A DNA stretch of 64,000 nucleotides from Cristatella mucedo (taxonomy: Eukaryota; Bryozoa; Phylactolaemata; Cristatellidae). Positions 12,065 to 23,760 of the stretch are shown here, piece after piece (within the stretch, counting starts at the first letter, position 1; the number at the start of each line of letters is the position of its first letter). A model generated the notes under the pieces. The model worked only from the letters and a program-made list of their open reading frames with translations. It did not search any database and was not told the DNA's origin. The position numbers were made by a program, and so were the translations under genes. The stretch is from contig WPIO01000008.1 of the NCBI GenBank assembly GCA_009760855.2, positions 2,508,501 through 2,572,500 of the forward strand. The letters are read 5' to 3'.

Positions 12065-12205
12065 CTGAGATGCAGAACTTCCGGCAGATTCCGCTCAGCT
12101 GTGAATGCTGCCTCTTGAGCCCTTTGGGATGAAGCCAGCTTCGCAAATGGCACAGCGTCAGCCCAAAACCGATCGGCAATTCGCTCAAGTCCGAGTCAAG
12201 CATCA
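12065..12205 (-). CDS. Weak exon candidate
   Basis: A short minus-strand frame reads ADAVPFAKLASSQRAQEAAF and onward to ERNLPE, with protein-like composition. It has a stop just upstream and no strong splice sites. It could belong with the 11.0-11.2 kb candidate; both are unproven. Confidence 0.15.
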
Positions 12206-12368
12206 AGGAGTCAAGCTTCTCATTTTTCGAAGCGAGTGCACAGGTCAACTGCACATGCACCCGGATGCGTCACAGCCTTGTGCAAAAAGTCTTTGTGCGA
12301 CATCGAGCGTACCGATCAAAAAGGATTAACGTGTCATGCAGTCTGCTTGGTCTGATTCGAAAGAGATG

Positions 12369-12565
12369 ATAATAATAATAATAATAATTCACTTGATAAA
12401 GCGCCCTCAGAGAACTTAGTCTCTCTCTAGGCGCTTTACATTTGCTGCAAAGTGAAATGCCATTGAATGGTAAGTAAAATCATGCTTGAAAAAAATAAAC
12501 GAAATGAATAATATGGTTAGGGGTGACATGCACAGGGTCAGCATGCAAACGTGGTCGGTGGCAGA
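12369..12565 (-). mobile_element. Main LINE, 3' end only
   Basis: (AAT)n followed by the inverted terminal hairpin (AAAGCGCCCTCAGAGAACTT ... TAGGCGCTTTACATTTGC) and the GGGTGACATGCACAGGGTCA block of the 3' UTR. Confidence 0.85.
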
Positions 12566-12784
12566 GATGAGGAGCCAATACAAGCTTGAAGGGCGCACGC
12601 AGGGTAGAGGCGTGTGACCCTCAACTTGCTGCCACTTTCAAGATCCGATCGGCACGTTTCAAATCCTAAGGAACTGGAGATGCGTCAGAGGTGCGAGGAG
12701 GGCTTTCTTTTTCCTTTTTAAAGAAAACGTCCATATCGACCATATCAGAACGACGACGCCTTTGGTGCTGTGCTGCCATGTGCT

Positions 12785-12946
12785 GCCCTGGGCCTTAGCA
12801 GTGGAGCTAAGGTGCGCCCTCTTCATGATCCAGGTCACGATTTCGAGTCCTGCATTGGGCAATCCTGCATTAACCTCTGCAAGCATTGATAATAGCCATT
12901 AAGGCTCTCCTGCCGTTATACAAATGAGGCTGCTAAATTAGCTAGC
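12785..12946 (+). mobile_element. SINE B
   Basis: Head with B-box-like ATTTCGAGTCCTG, body ATAGCCATTAAGGCTCTCCT and tail AATGAGGCTGCTAAATTAGC. The last 17 bp are also the outer end of the large inverted repeat. Confidence 0.6.
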
Positions 12947-13524
12947 CATGTTCTTCAACCTGTGGCTGCATAACCACACGTAACGTTTTTCAAACAAAAG
13001 TGCACACAGTCCAAGATCAATCGTTTGTAGTTGCCGAAGGCTTGTACCGATGGTGCATCTAGTAATAATGAATGATTTGCAGCAACGTGCTCACAGGAGC
13101 TCGCATGAGGGACTATCTCATTGGAAACTGCATAACTTGTCACGAGGGGGAGGCCCACTAATTTTACATATAAAGCTGAAAGTTGAGTCTGGGTCTTGGC
13201 CAAGAAATGAGGTGCTTGCACTTTGCAAACCAGATCGTGGGTTTGACTTCTGCAGCAGGCAATTCTTTATTGTCGGTAAGGTGAAAGCCGTAAAGGCCCT
13301 GCCTCCGGTAGAAGAAATGAACATGCCACAATTGCCGTTAGCTTTTTACCTTAGAGATGAGGGTGATTGCTGTGGTTAGTTTGGTCCAATCCAGGCGAAT
13401 CATGCGAAAAAAGTGGATAGTCTCTTCCCTTTGTCCTCAGCTAGCAGCAGCTTCGTCCATCTTACAGTTCCAGGAAGGTTGACAAATAACCAGCAGCTTG
13501 CAAGCGAACGCGGTCGGTGCAGAA
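12930..13524 (+). repeat. Left arm of a 595-bp inverted repeat
   Basis: Every position i pairs with 31170-i at 17646-18240, with only scattered mismatches (about 98% by eye; the last 24 bp carry three). The arm contains a SINE B-like segment (13185-13315: B-box-like GTGGGTTTGACTTC). Outside the arms the flanks are unrelated. The matching frames read from the two arms are mirror copies, not two genes. Confidence 0.95.
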
Positions 13525-13924
13525 TCATGGTTAGCGAGCATGGCAGATATTGCTAGTGCTAGTGCTAGTACTAGTGAGTGCGGTGTAGTAGTAGTAGGGC
13601 TAGTGAGATTGATCGTTAGTGTTAGTCCTGGTGCTAGTGCTAGACCTGGGGCATGCCGGGCTCGAATGTATTCACAGAGGCCACCTGGATATCGGGCCAA
13701 GTGACATGCAACCAACCAACTGCTCTTTCGCAAAACATTTCCGAATTACACAGGGGCCAACGCCTAAATGTTATTGGTAAACTCCTCATACATTAGCTCA
13801 TCTTAAGTGGCTTATAGTGTTAGCTCCGTACATACCAACTTTACATGTGTACGTGTGTGTGCACGTGCGTGTGCGTGCACGAGAATGTGTGTGTGTGTGT
13901 GTGTCGGAGTTAGATAGGCAGATA
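13525..13924. repeat. GCTAGT-rich stretch and unique sequence
   Basis: 13550-13650 is built from GCTAGT/TAGTGC hexamers and trimers; the remainder to the microsatellite at 13925 shows nothing recognisable beyond short GT runs near 13850-13905. Confidence 0.6.
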
Positions 13925-14106
13925 TATATATGTATAAATAAATAAATAAATAAATATATATATATATATATAAAGATAGATTGATAGAGAGAGATAGCTA
14001 GAGACAGAGAGAGACCTAAAGAGAGAGAGAGAGAGAGAGAGGGAGGGAGGGAGGGAGGGAGGGAGAGGGAGAGGGAGAGGGAGAGGGAGAGGGAGAGGGA
14101 GAGGGA

Positions 14107-14196
<90 letters not shown>
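13925..14196. repeat. Compound microsatellite AAAT/AT/GGGA/GAGGGA/AG
   Basis: Consecutive tracts of AAAT, TA, GGGA, GGGAGA and GA repeats. Confidence 0.95.
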
Positions 14197-14197
<1 letters not shown>

Positions 14198-14940
14198 GGA
14201 AGGCACTTCAGGATGTCTTACCGGCAGAAGCTAATATATATTCTAGAATGAGGAGCTGGCATCTTTGCCACCTTTAAGAATGCCCATTTTGAACAGACAA
14301 GTCGCTTGATTTATGGGAAACGACACTAGCTGCTGCTGGTGCTAGCTGCAAAACGTTGTAAGCGTTGGAGGGCTTAGGCTGCTAGTAAAAACTAGCCGCG
14401 TCCCGGTGTTTTAGAGATGACAGCAGCCTGCCTTGCTGTAGCGGTTTGTGAACTCACGGGTGTGTGTTTTTTTGAAAGCAGGATGAGCGTGTGCTGAGCA
14501 CGTGTGCACTGCAAGAGCTATGCAGCAGGCGCTGAAGCGACTTCCAGATTTGGCAGATTCAGCTACTGAATCTTATTTGTACTGCCTGATCAAAGGTGTT
14601 GGCTTAGACCACACATGCCGGGCAAGTGGAGGCTGTGTTGGGGAGCCGCTGTGGCTGGGGTGAGGGAAAACCTAGACAACTCTTCAAACAGTTTACATTG
14701 AAAAAAAATTCACCATGAGGCTATAATCTTGAAGTCTAAAATGCAGTAGCAAATCATTGCATTGCTTAAGCTAAGAGGGGAAAATTCTGAAAAACCGAGA
14801 ATTACTCCTATCGATCTTTCTGCCTGCAATCTTTCATGCACGAATATACATGACAAGTAAAATAAGGTTAAGGTTAGCTGACTAAGCAGCATCGGTTCAT
14901 GGTAACTGGAACTGGTTCATGGTATCTGGTAGCATGGTGC
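14197..14940. other. No recognised feature
   Basis: Unique sequence inside the inverted-repeat segment; no frame over 60 codons looks coding. Confidence 0.4.
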
Positions 14941-15068
14941 CTTGGTCGTGGTGGTCGTGGTTAAGGTGCTCGCCCCGACCGAGGTCGTGGGCTCGAGCCC
15001 CGAGGCATGTGTAAAGCGCCTGAATAGAGATTAAGTTCTCTTGGGGCGCTATATAAATGAATTATATA
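14941..15068 (+). mobile_element. SINE A
   Basis: GGTTAAGGTGCTCGCCCCGA head, GGGCTCGAGCCCC B-box-like motif, and the AAGCGCCTGAATAGAGATTA ... TTGGGGCGCTATATAAATG hairpin tail. The head is shortened compared with the 3374 copy. Confidence 0.8.
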
Positions 15069-15089
15069 TTTTTTTATATTTGGTCACTT

Positions 15090-15195
15090 TCGTCACACTT
15101 TCAGTGGGTAATAAGGAATTACCTGCTGCAGGGCTTGAACCCACGACCTGAGTCGTTAAAAAGTGTAAGCTCTTTACGCTTGAGCAAAGACCCTA
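15090..15195 (-). mobile_element. SINE B head
   Basis: Read in reverse: AGCGTAAAGAGCTTACACTT, B-box-like GGGTTCAAGCCCTGC, then the CAGGTAATTCCTTATTACCC body start. The tail is missing. Confidence 0.6.
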
Positions 15196-16820
15196 ATTCT
15201 TGAAGTCTGTCTCTCCGTCTCCCAATCTCTCCCACTCTCTTCCCTCCTGCTCTCTTGCTCTCACTTCCTCACTTACTCACTATTCCATTCAGTTTTTTCA
15301 CTCTTAGGCATTGCCTGCCACTGTGCGTCCACAGCACCTGTGCTTGAGCTGATCAAATCAGAATTCCTTGCTACTTGTATATTTCTCTCAGAAAAATAAT
15401 CTTATAAGTAAATGAGGCAAGTATACAAGCGAGTGACTGTTCATCAGAATGAAAGGGGAAAGATACCTTGTAGTCAATCGTGTTCACAACACTGCTGCTG
15501 CTCCACGTGGCCGGTTACTGGCCAGTATGCAATCTCGGCAACATAGGAGCAAAGGCATGCAGCTGACAATCCTGATGTTTATTGGTAAACCACATGGAGT
15601 ACGATGTGATGGATCAAGCTAGAGTACGATGTGATAGATCGATAGAGTACGATGTGATAGATCAAGCAGCAGTGGAGTAAACAAATCTGATATCGATTGC
15701 TTAAAGGCTGAGCACGATAACTTATCAGCGATTAATAGCAAGCATAAAAAAGCGGCATAATATGAGAGGACTTGGCAGAGCAGTGTACCTTTTAAGTGGA
15801 GCATAGCGTCCGAGAGCACTCACGCTGGGTTTGGTGGCCCTATGAGACATAGTAGTAGCAATCCCTGTAGATAAGATCGCGAGGGTAGAATGACTTGACC
15901 AGCTAGTACACTGTGCAAGTCTAAAAGCCTAAACACTTCTGATTTGGGGTAACAAGGGTGCTTTTTTGATAACCCAGAAGAGCTTGTTCCAAGCATTTGA
16001 GCATTATGAACCATTTGCAAAATTGAAATTCATTTCTAAGGAGATATGACCGTAAGGCTGCCACAAAAACTAGGATTTCTTGCACTTTGCTGTTTTTCTA
16101 AGATTATGTCAACTATTCCAACTGATATTCTGGGACACAAAACTAAAGAATAATTTGCTGTTTTGCATAATCTCTGCATTCACTTTATCACGAGCCCTCA
16201 AGTGCATGCAACTGCCAACAATTTACTTTCCACTGCAGTTTCACTTTCAGTTGCACTCACGTTTCTCGCTGTGGTCACGTGTCTTGTCATCTGTCTCACT
16301 GTGATGCTCTTGCATTTGCGTGTCTTTTGATCTCATGAGAATGCGATAGGATACAAAGACTCGGCAGATATTAACACTAGCATCGGCTATTGACTATGGA
16401 GAAAGCTTGCGTCCAGCTTTGCTTCATGTGAATTGATTACGTTCACGAAGCATATGAGACATTCATGCGCTTCCTCCTCATAGGCGGACAAGAAAACATT
16501 TAAAAGTGTTCATAAAGCATCTACAGAAAATTAAGTGTCTTTCTATGCACTTTACTTATGTTGGAAAGGAGGAAGCATGTCAATTGGTTAGTTATGACAG
16601 GCACATGTTCAGCACGGCCGAGCACACAAAGGGCAATTCGCATAGACCGAGCAAAGTTGTGAGAGAACCGATGATTTGTCTCGACAAGGATACAGGGCAG
16701 ATCTCAGCGAGAGTTGGTGCAGTGCCGCAGTTGTCAAGGTCACGACAAATCAGTGGACAGATTTTCTTAGACCCAATCAAACCCCATGTTGCTGAATCTA
16801 CTGAACGATTCTCTCCGCGT
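15196..16820. other. No recognised feature (about 1.6 kb)
   Basis: Contains only three near-repeats of AGAGTACGATGTGATAGATC around 15615-15665 and a CT-rich patch at 15205-15300. No supported gene or repeat-family match. Confidence 0.4.
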
Positions 16821-16829
16821 CTGTATCTA

Positions 16830-16944
16830 TCTTTCTGCTGCCTCTCTCTCTCCCCACGACTGTTGTTGTTTGTCTGCGTCTATTCCTCTGTCTGTCTGTC
16901 TCGCGCCCCTCTCTCTCTCTCTTGCTCTCTCTCCCTCTCTCTTG

Positions 16945-16975
<31 letters not shown>

Positions 16976-17000
16976 CCTCTCTCGCTCTGTCTCATCACAC
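16830..17000. repeat. Impure CT-rich microsatellite
   Basis: CTCTCT with CTTG and CTCG interruptions; its Leu-Ser frames are not coding. Confidence 0.85.
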
Positions 17001-17645
17001 ACGATCTTGTTCTTCCATCCGTTAGCATCTGCCTGCTCGGTCAAACTGGAATCTTTGTCAGTTTTTCCATCTGTTCTCACTCTAGCCTCCACATCACTAC
17101 CTTTTCCAGCTGTTCTTCTCAGCAGGTCCTCATCTTTATCGTCACGATTAGTGATGTCTCGTCTTAGCAGGAATATATCTGTTGACAAGGCTTGTCCTCG
17201 AGGCTGAAACCTGGCGTTCAAATTACTGCAGTCAAATCTGGTCGTGCTGCCATAAAATATGTCGTACTGGCTGATGCCATCAACTCCTGGGACATGTGCA
17301 CGAATAATACCTAGTCTGTAGCTGGTGGCTTTACTAGCCAGATAGTTCTTAACAGTCGCCTATCACTTGGCATGCGATTAGACTGCTCATATTACACTTG
17401 TTGCTGGCTTGAATATTTTGCCGACCTCTAGCAACTTACTGGATTCTCCAAGCCTTATATATTTTTGGCCATTATAGGAAGTCAGGCTTCCTATATTGTT
17501 AGCATTCCATTAAACTTAGCTATCGGGTGATGCATCTTCGGTGAGTTGATGTGAACACTTGAAGTACGCTGACCTTCAATGTGGACACCTCTCGAAACAG
17601 AGCCGGTTCATTGCGTGCAATCTCCTGCTCGCTCGAAGCTTCCAC
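17001..17645. other. No recognised feature
   Basis: Unique sequence between the CT tract and the right inverted-repeat arm. Confidence 0.4.
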
Positions 17646-18240
17646 GTCTGTACCGACCGCATTCGATTGCAAGCTGCTGGTTATTTGTCAACCTTCCTGG
17701 AACTGTAAGATGGACGAAGCTGCTGCTAGCTGAGGACAAAGGGAAGAGACTATCCACTTTTTTCGCATGATTCGCCTGGATTGGACCAAACTAACCACAG
17801 CAATCATCCTCATCTCTAAGGTAAAAAGCTAACAGTAATTATGGCATGTTCATTTCTTCTACCGGAGGCAGGGCCTTTACGGCTTTCACCTTACCGACAA
17901 TAAAGAATTGCCTGCTGCAGAAGTCAAACCCACGATCTGGTTTGCAAAGTGCAAGCACCTCATTTCTTGGCCAAGACCCAGACTCAACTTTCAGCTTTAT
18001 ATGTAAAATTAGTGGGCCTCCCCCTCGTGACAAGTTATGCAGTTTCCAATGAGATAGTCCCTCATGCGAGCTCCTGTGAGCACGTTGCTGCAAATCATTC
18101 ATTATTACTAGATGCACCATCGGTACAAGCCTTCGGCAACTACAAACGATTGATCTTGGACTGTGTGCACTTTTGTTTGAAAAACGTTACGTGTGGTTAT
18201 GCAGCCACAGGTTGAAGAACATGGCTAGCTAATTTAGCAG
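17646..18240 (-). repeat. Right arm of the 595-bp inverted repeat
   Basis: Reverse complement of 12930-13524. The outer end stops after 18 bp of the SINE B tail (GCTAGCTAATTTAGCAG) and then diverges, whereas the left arm continues into a full SINE B. So the left side looks like the source or an older junction. Confidence 0.95.
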
Positions 18241-18373
18241 GCTTTGTCCCATATGTGATCTCAGCTGTGAAACATGGGCCGGTGATGTGCTCAGCCCTGG
18301 ATTAGGCCTCTGCCTGAATTAGGGATTGCTTGAGCCAAAATCTCTTCGTATTTGGGATGCCCAATATGAGAGG

Positions 18374-18541
<168 letters not shown>

Positions 18542-19110
18542 AGGGCGGATACTCATGCACGACACTCGAAGGGAAGCCACTCCGAAGGGAGGGCCTCAAG
18601 TGTGGCCAGTTAGCACGTAACCGAGTGAGATTGATGCTGGCTTCTATGCATACCAGCAGTGTATCTGACTGCCCGTTCCTCGTGATTTGAGGCTCGTGGT
18701 TCGATCAGAATCGACAGAGCTGTTTTGGGCACGTTTTCTTTCGGTGCGGCTTTGTGCAAAGGAGTGCCGAGTCCGTGGCTGTTCTGCAAAGTTTTTTCAA
18801 CTGTGCGGTAACATGATGTCTTGTGACTTCTAGCTCCAGCAGGCTATCTACCAGAACTACTCCCCCATACTACTTGCCATAACTCTCACTCCCACTCAGT
18901 CTGTCTGCCTCTGTCTGCCTCTATGTCTCTCTGTCTTTCTCTATCCCCCTGTCTCTTTCTCTGTCTGCCTCTCTGTCTCTCTCACTCCCACTCTGTCTGT
19001 CTGTCCTGTCTCTGTCTCTCTCTCTTTCTCTCCGTCTCTCTAGCCCCTCGTGAGAGCCGAAATCACAAGTTCTGCCTCCGCCATCGCCTACGACGCAACT
19101 GAAAGCTTTC

Positions 19111-19398
19111 ATGCTGCTCCTGAAAGCTTTCATGCTGCTCCTATATCGCCCACTGGACAATGCGGCGTGGCCGCCCGGATGTTGGCACACTGCCGGTGGG
19201 TTGGCGGACATGGCTGGCAATTCGGTGTTGCTCGGCCCCGGCTCAGGAGACTGCCTTTCGGAGGGCCTGCCTGCAAACCTGGCAGCCGACCTCGAAGCGA
19301 GCAAACTGCACTCCACCATCCAGCAGCAGCAGCAGCAGCAGCAGCTGCCAGCCCGACCGCCGGGCTACAGCTTCATGGACAGCTGCTGGCTGACGACA
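19111..19398 (+). CDS. Weak exon candidate with a Gln run
   Basis: The frame reads GGLADMAGNSVLLGPGSGDC, an eight-Gln run encoded by CAG (19319-19344), then PARPPGYSFMDSCWL. Composition looks like a low-complexity region of a regulatory protein, and a CT-rich tract ending in TAG (19041-19043) could serve as an acceptor, but that would start a different frame. There are no neighbours to support it and two other frames are also open. Treat as a lead only. Confidence 0.25.
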
Positions 19399-19607
19399 GG
19401 TGCTTCTATTCAGCTATAAAGAGCAATTATGTGAACCCCCTCTTATGTGAACCCCCTCCCTCTCGACCCCAGCACTTTGTCGGCTCGGACCTGAGCAGCA
19501 CCAAAAGAGCTCTGCCAGCAAGCAGCTCACCTGAAAGCTGCTGCCGATGCATCGCGGTTCCTCCTTGTCAACCGACAGGCATCAACGTTGTCCCTCAGCT
19601 TTCTTTT

Positions 19608-19610
<3 letters not shown>

Positions 19611-19703
<93 letters not shown>
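19611..19703. repeat. (CT)n microsatellite
   Basis: Pure CT, followed by AGCAGCAGCAG and a CAG/CTG-rich stretch to about 19850. Confidence 0.97.
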
Positions 19704-19704
<1 letters not shown>

Positions 19705-19859
19705 GCAGCAGCAGTCAATCGGCAGCAGTGGCTGTAGCTTGCAGCAGGCTGCAGCTGCAAACGGCCCAGCCCAGCCTTCCCAGCCCAGACTTGTGTGCTT
19801 GTGCCGGAGCCTGCGGCTGCAGCAGTGGCAGCGACCGAATCGTCATCCAGAATCCAGCT

Positions 19860-20654
19860 CTGCAACGGTCAACTGTCAACCGGTGGCTACGATGGGGGAC
19901 GGTGTACAGCCATGCAGGTCACGGTGCAGAGCACGAAGAATGGGCTGAAAAGGGGGCTGTTTCAACGGACGCCTGCAAAGGTAGCAAATGATGGAGCAAA
20001 GATACCAGTTGAATCAGGCAGAGTACTCTACTAAATGAGATGACTAGTAGATGACAGTAGATGACTCTGCTACAGCAGACTGTACGTACAAAGGCAGCAG
20101 GATTGCCTCAGAGAGCTGTCTATCAGAGACCTTTCTATCAATAGCCTGTCTATTGGCGACTGGCTAGATGGCACTGGGCACTTACTGGGGGCCAGGGTAA
20201 TGCACATGTGACACCTTCGTATGTGGCTCGCACCCTGAGCCATAAACCCGAGGGGGCTACGTTTTATCTCGAGCACCACCGAACACACTCATTTAAGTTC
20301 TTCCATTATCATGTGCAAACGAGTACAAGTGTGATCTCAATACTTAAGGCTTGAATCACACCTGAGTTAATCTATTGGAGCAGGCACCTGAGACTGGTGG
20401 TAGGGGCAGCCCCTTTGAAAGTTCCAAAGACTACTTTTCTTTCGTCGTCAATAATGTACTATTGGCTTACCTACGAACCCTCAGCTCCTGTTATCCAGGT
20501 CGATCAGAGCGACGGCAGTGAATTTAGGGCAGAGACAAGCGTATGGCGACACCCTTCAGTAGGGGCCTTCGGTAGGCTAGGCGGTTGGAAACAGGCTTTT
20601 AACTAGTACGTTCTGAGGTCTTACAAATTCAAACGTTCATATACATGAACGTAT
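19860..20654. other. No recognised feature
   Basis: Unique sequence; no supported gene. Confidence 0.4.
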
Positions 20655-20797
20655 AGTTCATTTGTATAGTGCATTAAGAAAACCTAATCTCTAGCTAGGC
20701 ACTTCGCATGCGCCACAGGGCTTGAGCCCACTACCTCCGTCATCACCTTCAACATTCACCTTCACCCTTGGCGAGCACCTTAACCACTGGGCCAACG
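20655..20797 (-). mobile_element. SINE A
   Basis: Inverted tail TTCATTTGTATAGTGC ... CTAGGCACTTCGCATGCG and inverted head with GGGCTTGAGCCC and TTAACCACTGGGCC. Confidence 0.8.
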
Positions 20798-21050
20798 TTT
20801 AAAGGGGAGTGGAGCGGCTTGGCAGCAGCCCAACCATGAGCAGCGATACAGGCTCGGTCCAGTTCACGCCACTGCAGCCAAGTGGCCTTGTTTTCAATAA
20901 ACTTGCACATATTGTTGTTTTGCTCCAGTGGTTATTTACAAGGATACTTCAGCCACAAGTGCTCAATTTCCCCTCATAAGACTGCTGTGGTACATACTAG
21001 ATCTTGCTGGCGTAGGCAGCCCACTACTTCCTGCAGCAATATCGTAAGTG
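20798..21050. other. No recognised feature
   Basis: Short unique stretch before a LINE 3' end. Confidence 0.3.
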
Positions 21051-21054
21051 ATGC

Positions 21055-21417
21055 ATAGATGCTCCCAAAGCCTGGAACTCCCTCCTGACCTGCGTCAGAA
21101 CATCCCCTGACCTGACCACATTTAAAAGGAACTTGAAAACACACCTATTTAGGACAGCATTTAGTGGGTCCCTGTGATTCGTCCTTTATGTGCTTATGCG
21201 TGCTGACACTGTGCATGCTGCCACCAACCACATTTGCATGCTGACCCTGTGCATGTCACCCCTGACCATGTTATTATTTTGTTTGTTTTTCAAGCATGAT
21301 TTTACTCACCATTCAATTGCATTTTCCTTTGCAGCAAATGTAAAGCGCCTAGAAAGAGATTAAGTTCTCTGAGGGCGCTTTATCAAGTACATTATTATTA
21401 TTATTATTATTATATAT
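21055..21417 (+). mobile_element. Main LINE, 3' end (young-looking)
   Basis: Starts ATGCTCCCAAAGCCTGGAAC (the APKAWNSLP codons), runs through the 3' UTR and ends in the hairpin AAAGCGCCTAGAAAGAGATT ... GAGGGCGCTTTATCAAG and (ATT)n. Very close to the 55.6 and 56.1 kb copies. Confidence 0.9.
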
Positions 21418-21689
21418 TACTTGCATCTCACCGAACGCATACCAGGTCAGACCACGAGTGTCACCGCAGCTAGTAGATCTCTCACATTTCGTCCAAACAG
21501 AGAACATTCCAGGTCATGCCACTGGCTGGTTGGCAAAATGCAGGCAGTTGGAGAGAAGGGGGGCCTCCAAAGGTCAAACGAAAAGGTCAATCTCTTTTTT
21601 TATTTCCTGCCCAGCAATGAGGTAGCCATTCCAAGGGACCGTGGTGGTGCTCTGCTCGGTAATGCCATGTGCTGGTTCAGCCTCGTCAA

Positions 21690-21880
21690 GGCACCTTACA
21701 TATTCAGCTGAGTTGGCAGGCAGTCGAGGAAGTGAGCAGCGTGGATGCAGCAGCAGCTCTGCTCGGCTGGAAAGGATGTGCCTCATTCGAGTGGATGTCG
21801 TTGCGTAAGAATTGTGGGAGTGAGTGTCATAGTCTAGGAACTGCAAGGCAAAATCTTTTGCCGCCAACTGTTTTTAAGCA
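21690..21880 (-). mobile_element. LINE family C fragment
   Basis: Shares GTCGAGGAAGTGAGCAGC, GGATGTGCC and GTCGTTGCGTAAGAATTG blocks with the 4361, 44325 and 63555 copies. Confidence 0.5.
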
Positions 21881-22049
21881 TGGGGGATGGAACAGCCAAT
21901 CTATCGTCACTAGAAGCCCTCCCGAGGGAGCAGCCTTCGGATGTTGGATCTCCTGCCTGCCTGCCTCCACTCCTTCCAGCCCCCGGCCACCCTTAGGATG
22001 AGCACAGTGGTCCAAAGCCCGAGGCCGGAAGTAAATCAATAAGTGGAAG

Positions 22050-22184
22050 AATATAATTCATTTGTGCATAGCACCCTGAGAGAACCGAATCTCTATCCAG
22101 GCGCTTCACACATGCCACAGGGCTCGAGCCCACCTTGATCGGTCGTAAAGGTGAGCAAGCACCTGAGCCGCTGGGCCAGACCAG
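22050..22184 (-). mobile_element. SINE A
   Basis: Inverted tail ATAATTCATTTGTGCATAGC ... CCAGGCGCTTCACACATGC, B-box-like GGGCTCGAGCCC, and head end CCGCTGGGCCAGACCAG. Confidence 0.8.
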
Positions 22185-23224
22185 TGCTGGGCGAGGCACA
22201 TTTTTAGAACACTAAGCAATCTCTTCGAGGCCTCAGGGAGCTTCAAAGTTAAGCACACGAAGAAGGGGGCGCTTGAAGCTGCTGCCGCAGGGCTTGAGTC
22301 TCTGAGACTGAGCTCTCGTCTGATCTCATCACTCATCCTGATCCACTGACTTCTGAAGCTCCGAGATGCCGTGCCAAAGCTGTCAATGTCTATTGAAAGC
22401 ATCGATGCGATGAGCCCCAACGGATAAGCACGTGATTCCTCGGTCATCGCCATCGATCATGAAAAACATTTGTTCTGGCTCTCCGACGATACGATGAGAA
22501 AAAAATCTTAACGAACTGGCTAATCAAAGAGGCGATATTTTTCCAGGTGACTCTATTAGAGGTTTCTGAGAGCATCACTAAAATTAGGGAGCAGCAGCTT
22601 GGTTTACAATTGCAGGCATCTTCGTATTCACTCTGCTACGTTAAAAGCTCCATTAGCTACCGTTAGTCAGTATTCTGTATAAGGGTCTTCTGGCTTTGCC
22701 TCGAAGCACTCGTTTCACTTCGTGCAAACAAGTCGCGGCACGATGTGCTTCGCAAACTTCGTGTCATAACTTGGCCACGAAGAAGACACCGTTCACGACT
22801 GAGTGCCTGCTCATTCACAGCTACAGCTGCTAGCCGGGCCGGGCCTGAATAAAGCTGCTATCTTGCTTGTCACCAGTCATTGGGCAATTTGCATCCCGAC
22901 CAGGTTACCCAACAACACGTGGTAGGACGGTGCCTACCATCTGGGCTATTCCCACGTTTCTAACAATAGATAGACCGAGGAGTTTTCAGAGGGAGCTGAA
23001 CCTTGACCTTGGCCGGCTCTTGACCGAGTTCTAAGGCACTGCATGAAGCCGAGCAGTGTGAGGTACATACCTTCGGTTGGCTTCAGGGTACGGGTAGGGG
23101 GAGACTACTACAGCTTCTAGCCTCTGCCCTAGCTGCTGCACCGGAAATGGCTTGGATGCGACAGCATCCCCCCTGTGCGTCCTGATCACTAGTTTCGAGT
23201 ACGATTGAGGTTTGAGGGCTACTT
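22185..23224. other. No recognised feature (about 1 kb)
   Basis: Unique sequence; the open frames show no recognisable protein. Confidence 0.4.
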
Positions 23225-23760
23225 TTAACTTTCCGTCGAGAGTTCAGCAGCAGACTACTTGCAGGTCTTCCGGCCTGTGCGATAAGGTACTCACAGGTGG
23301 TACACAACTTTACAACCAGGCTTGCCTGATATGATCTTCAAAACTGTCTCATTAAAGCACTTCCTCACCGACCTGTACTGGCTTCCCATCAAGCTCTTCA
23401 TCGACTTTGGGATTCTGCCACTCACTTAATTCCCTTTCATCCTCTTGTTCTGGCCTACCTATCCAAAATACTTCCTAATCAAGGCATTCATCATGCTAAA
23501 AACTCTTCTGATTCGAGTCATTTAGTTATGCCTCTAATCAACTTAAAACCTTTTGGAGACCTTGCATTCAGTTCATATCCTTGGAAAGTCTAGAACTGAC
23601 TCTTGACTGACGTCCTGATATCCACTGACTTGACAAAATTTAAAAAGAAGCCAGAGACCCTGTCTTGTATATACTTATGCATGCTGCCACTGTGCATGTT
23701 ATTACTAACTAATTAACATGCTTCCTTCACAGCATATGTAAAGTGCCTAGCACGATTTTT
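23225..23760 (+). mobile_element. Diverged LINE 3' part
   Basis: Matches the post-RT region (CACCGACCTGTACTGGCTTC; TTTTGGAGACCTTGCATTCA) and ends in a decayed hairpin (AAAGTGCCTAGCACGATTTT ... TCTGAGAGTGCTATA). Confidence 0.7.

Noticed and set aside
12955-18215. Identical 88-codon frames at 12955-13221 (minus) and 17949-18215 (plus)
   Set aside because: Conservation is due to the inverted repeat of DNA, not protein selection; the frames on the opposite strands are mirrored as well.
18600-18720. tRNA-like segment with GTGGTTCGATCA
   Set aside because: Only a B-box-like match; no paired acceptor stem and no SINE A or B tail.
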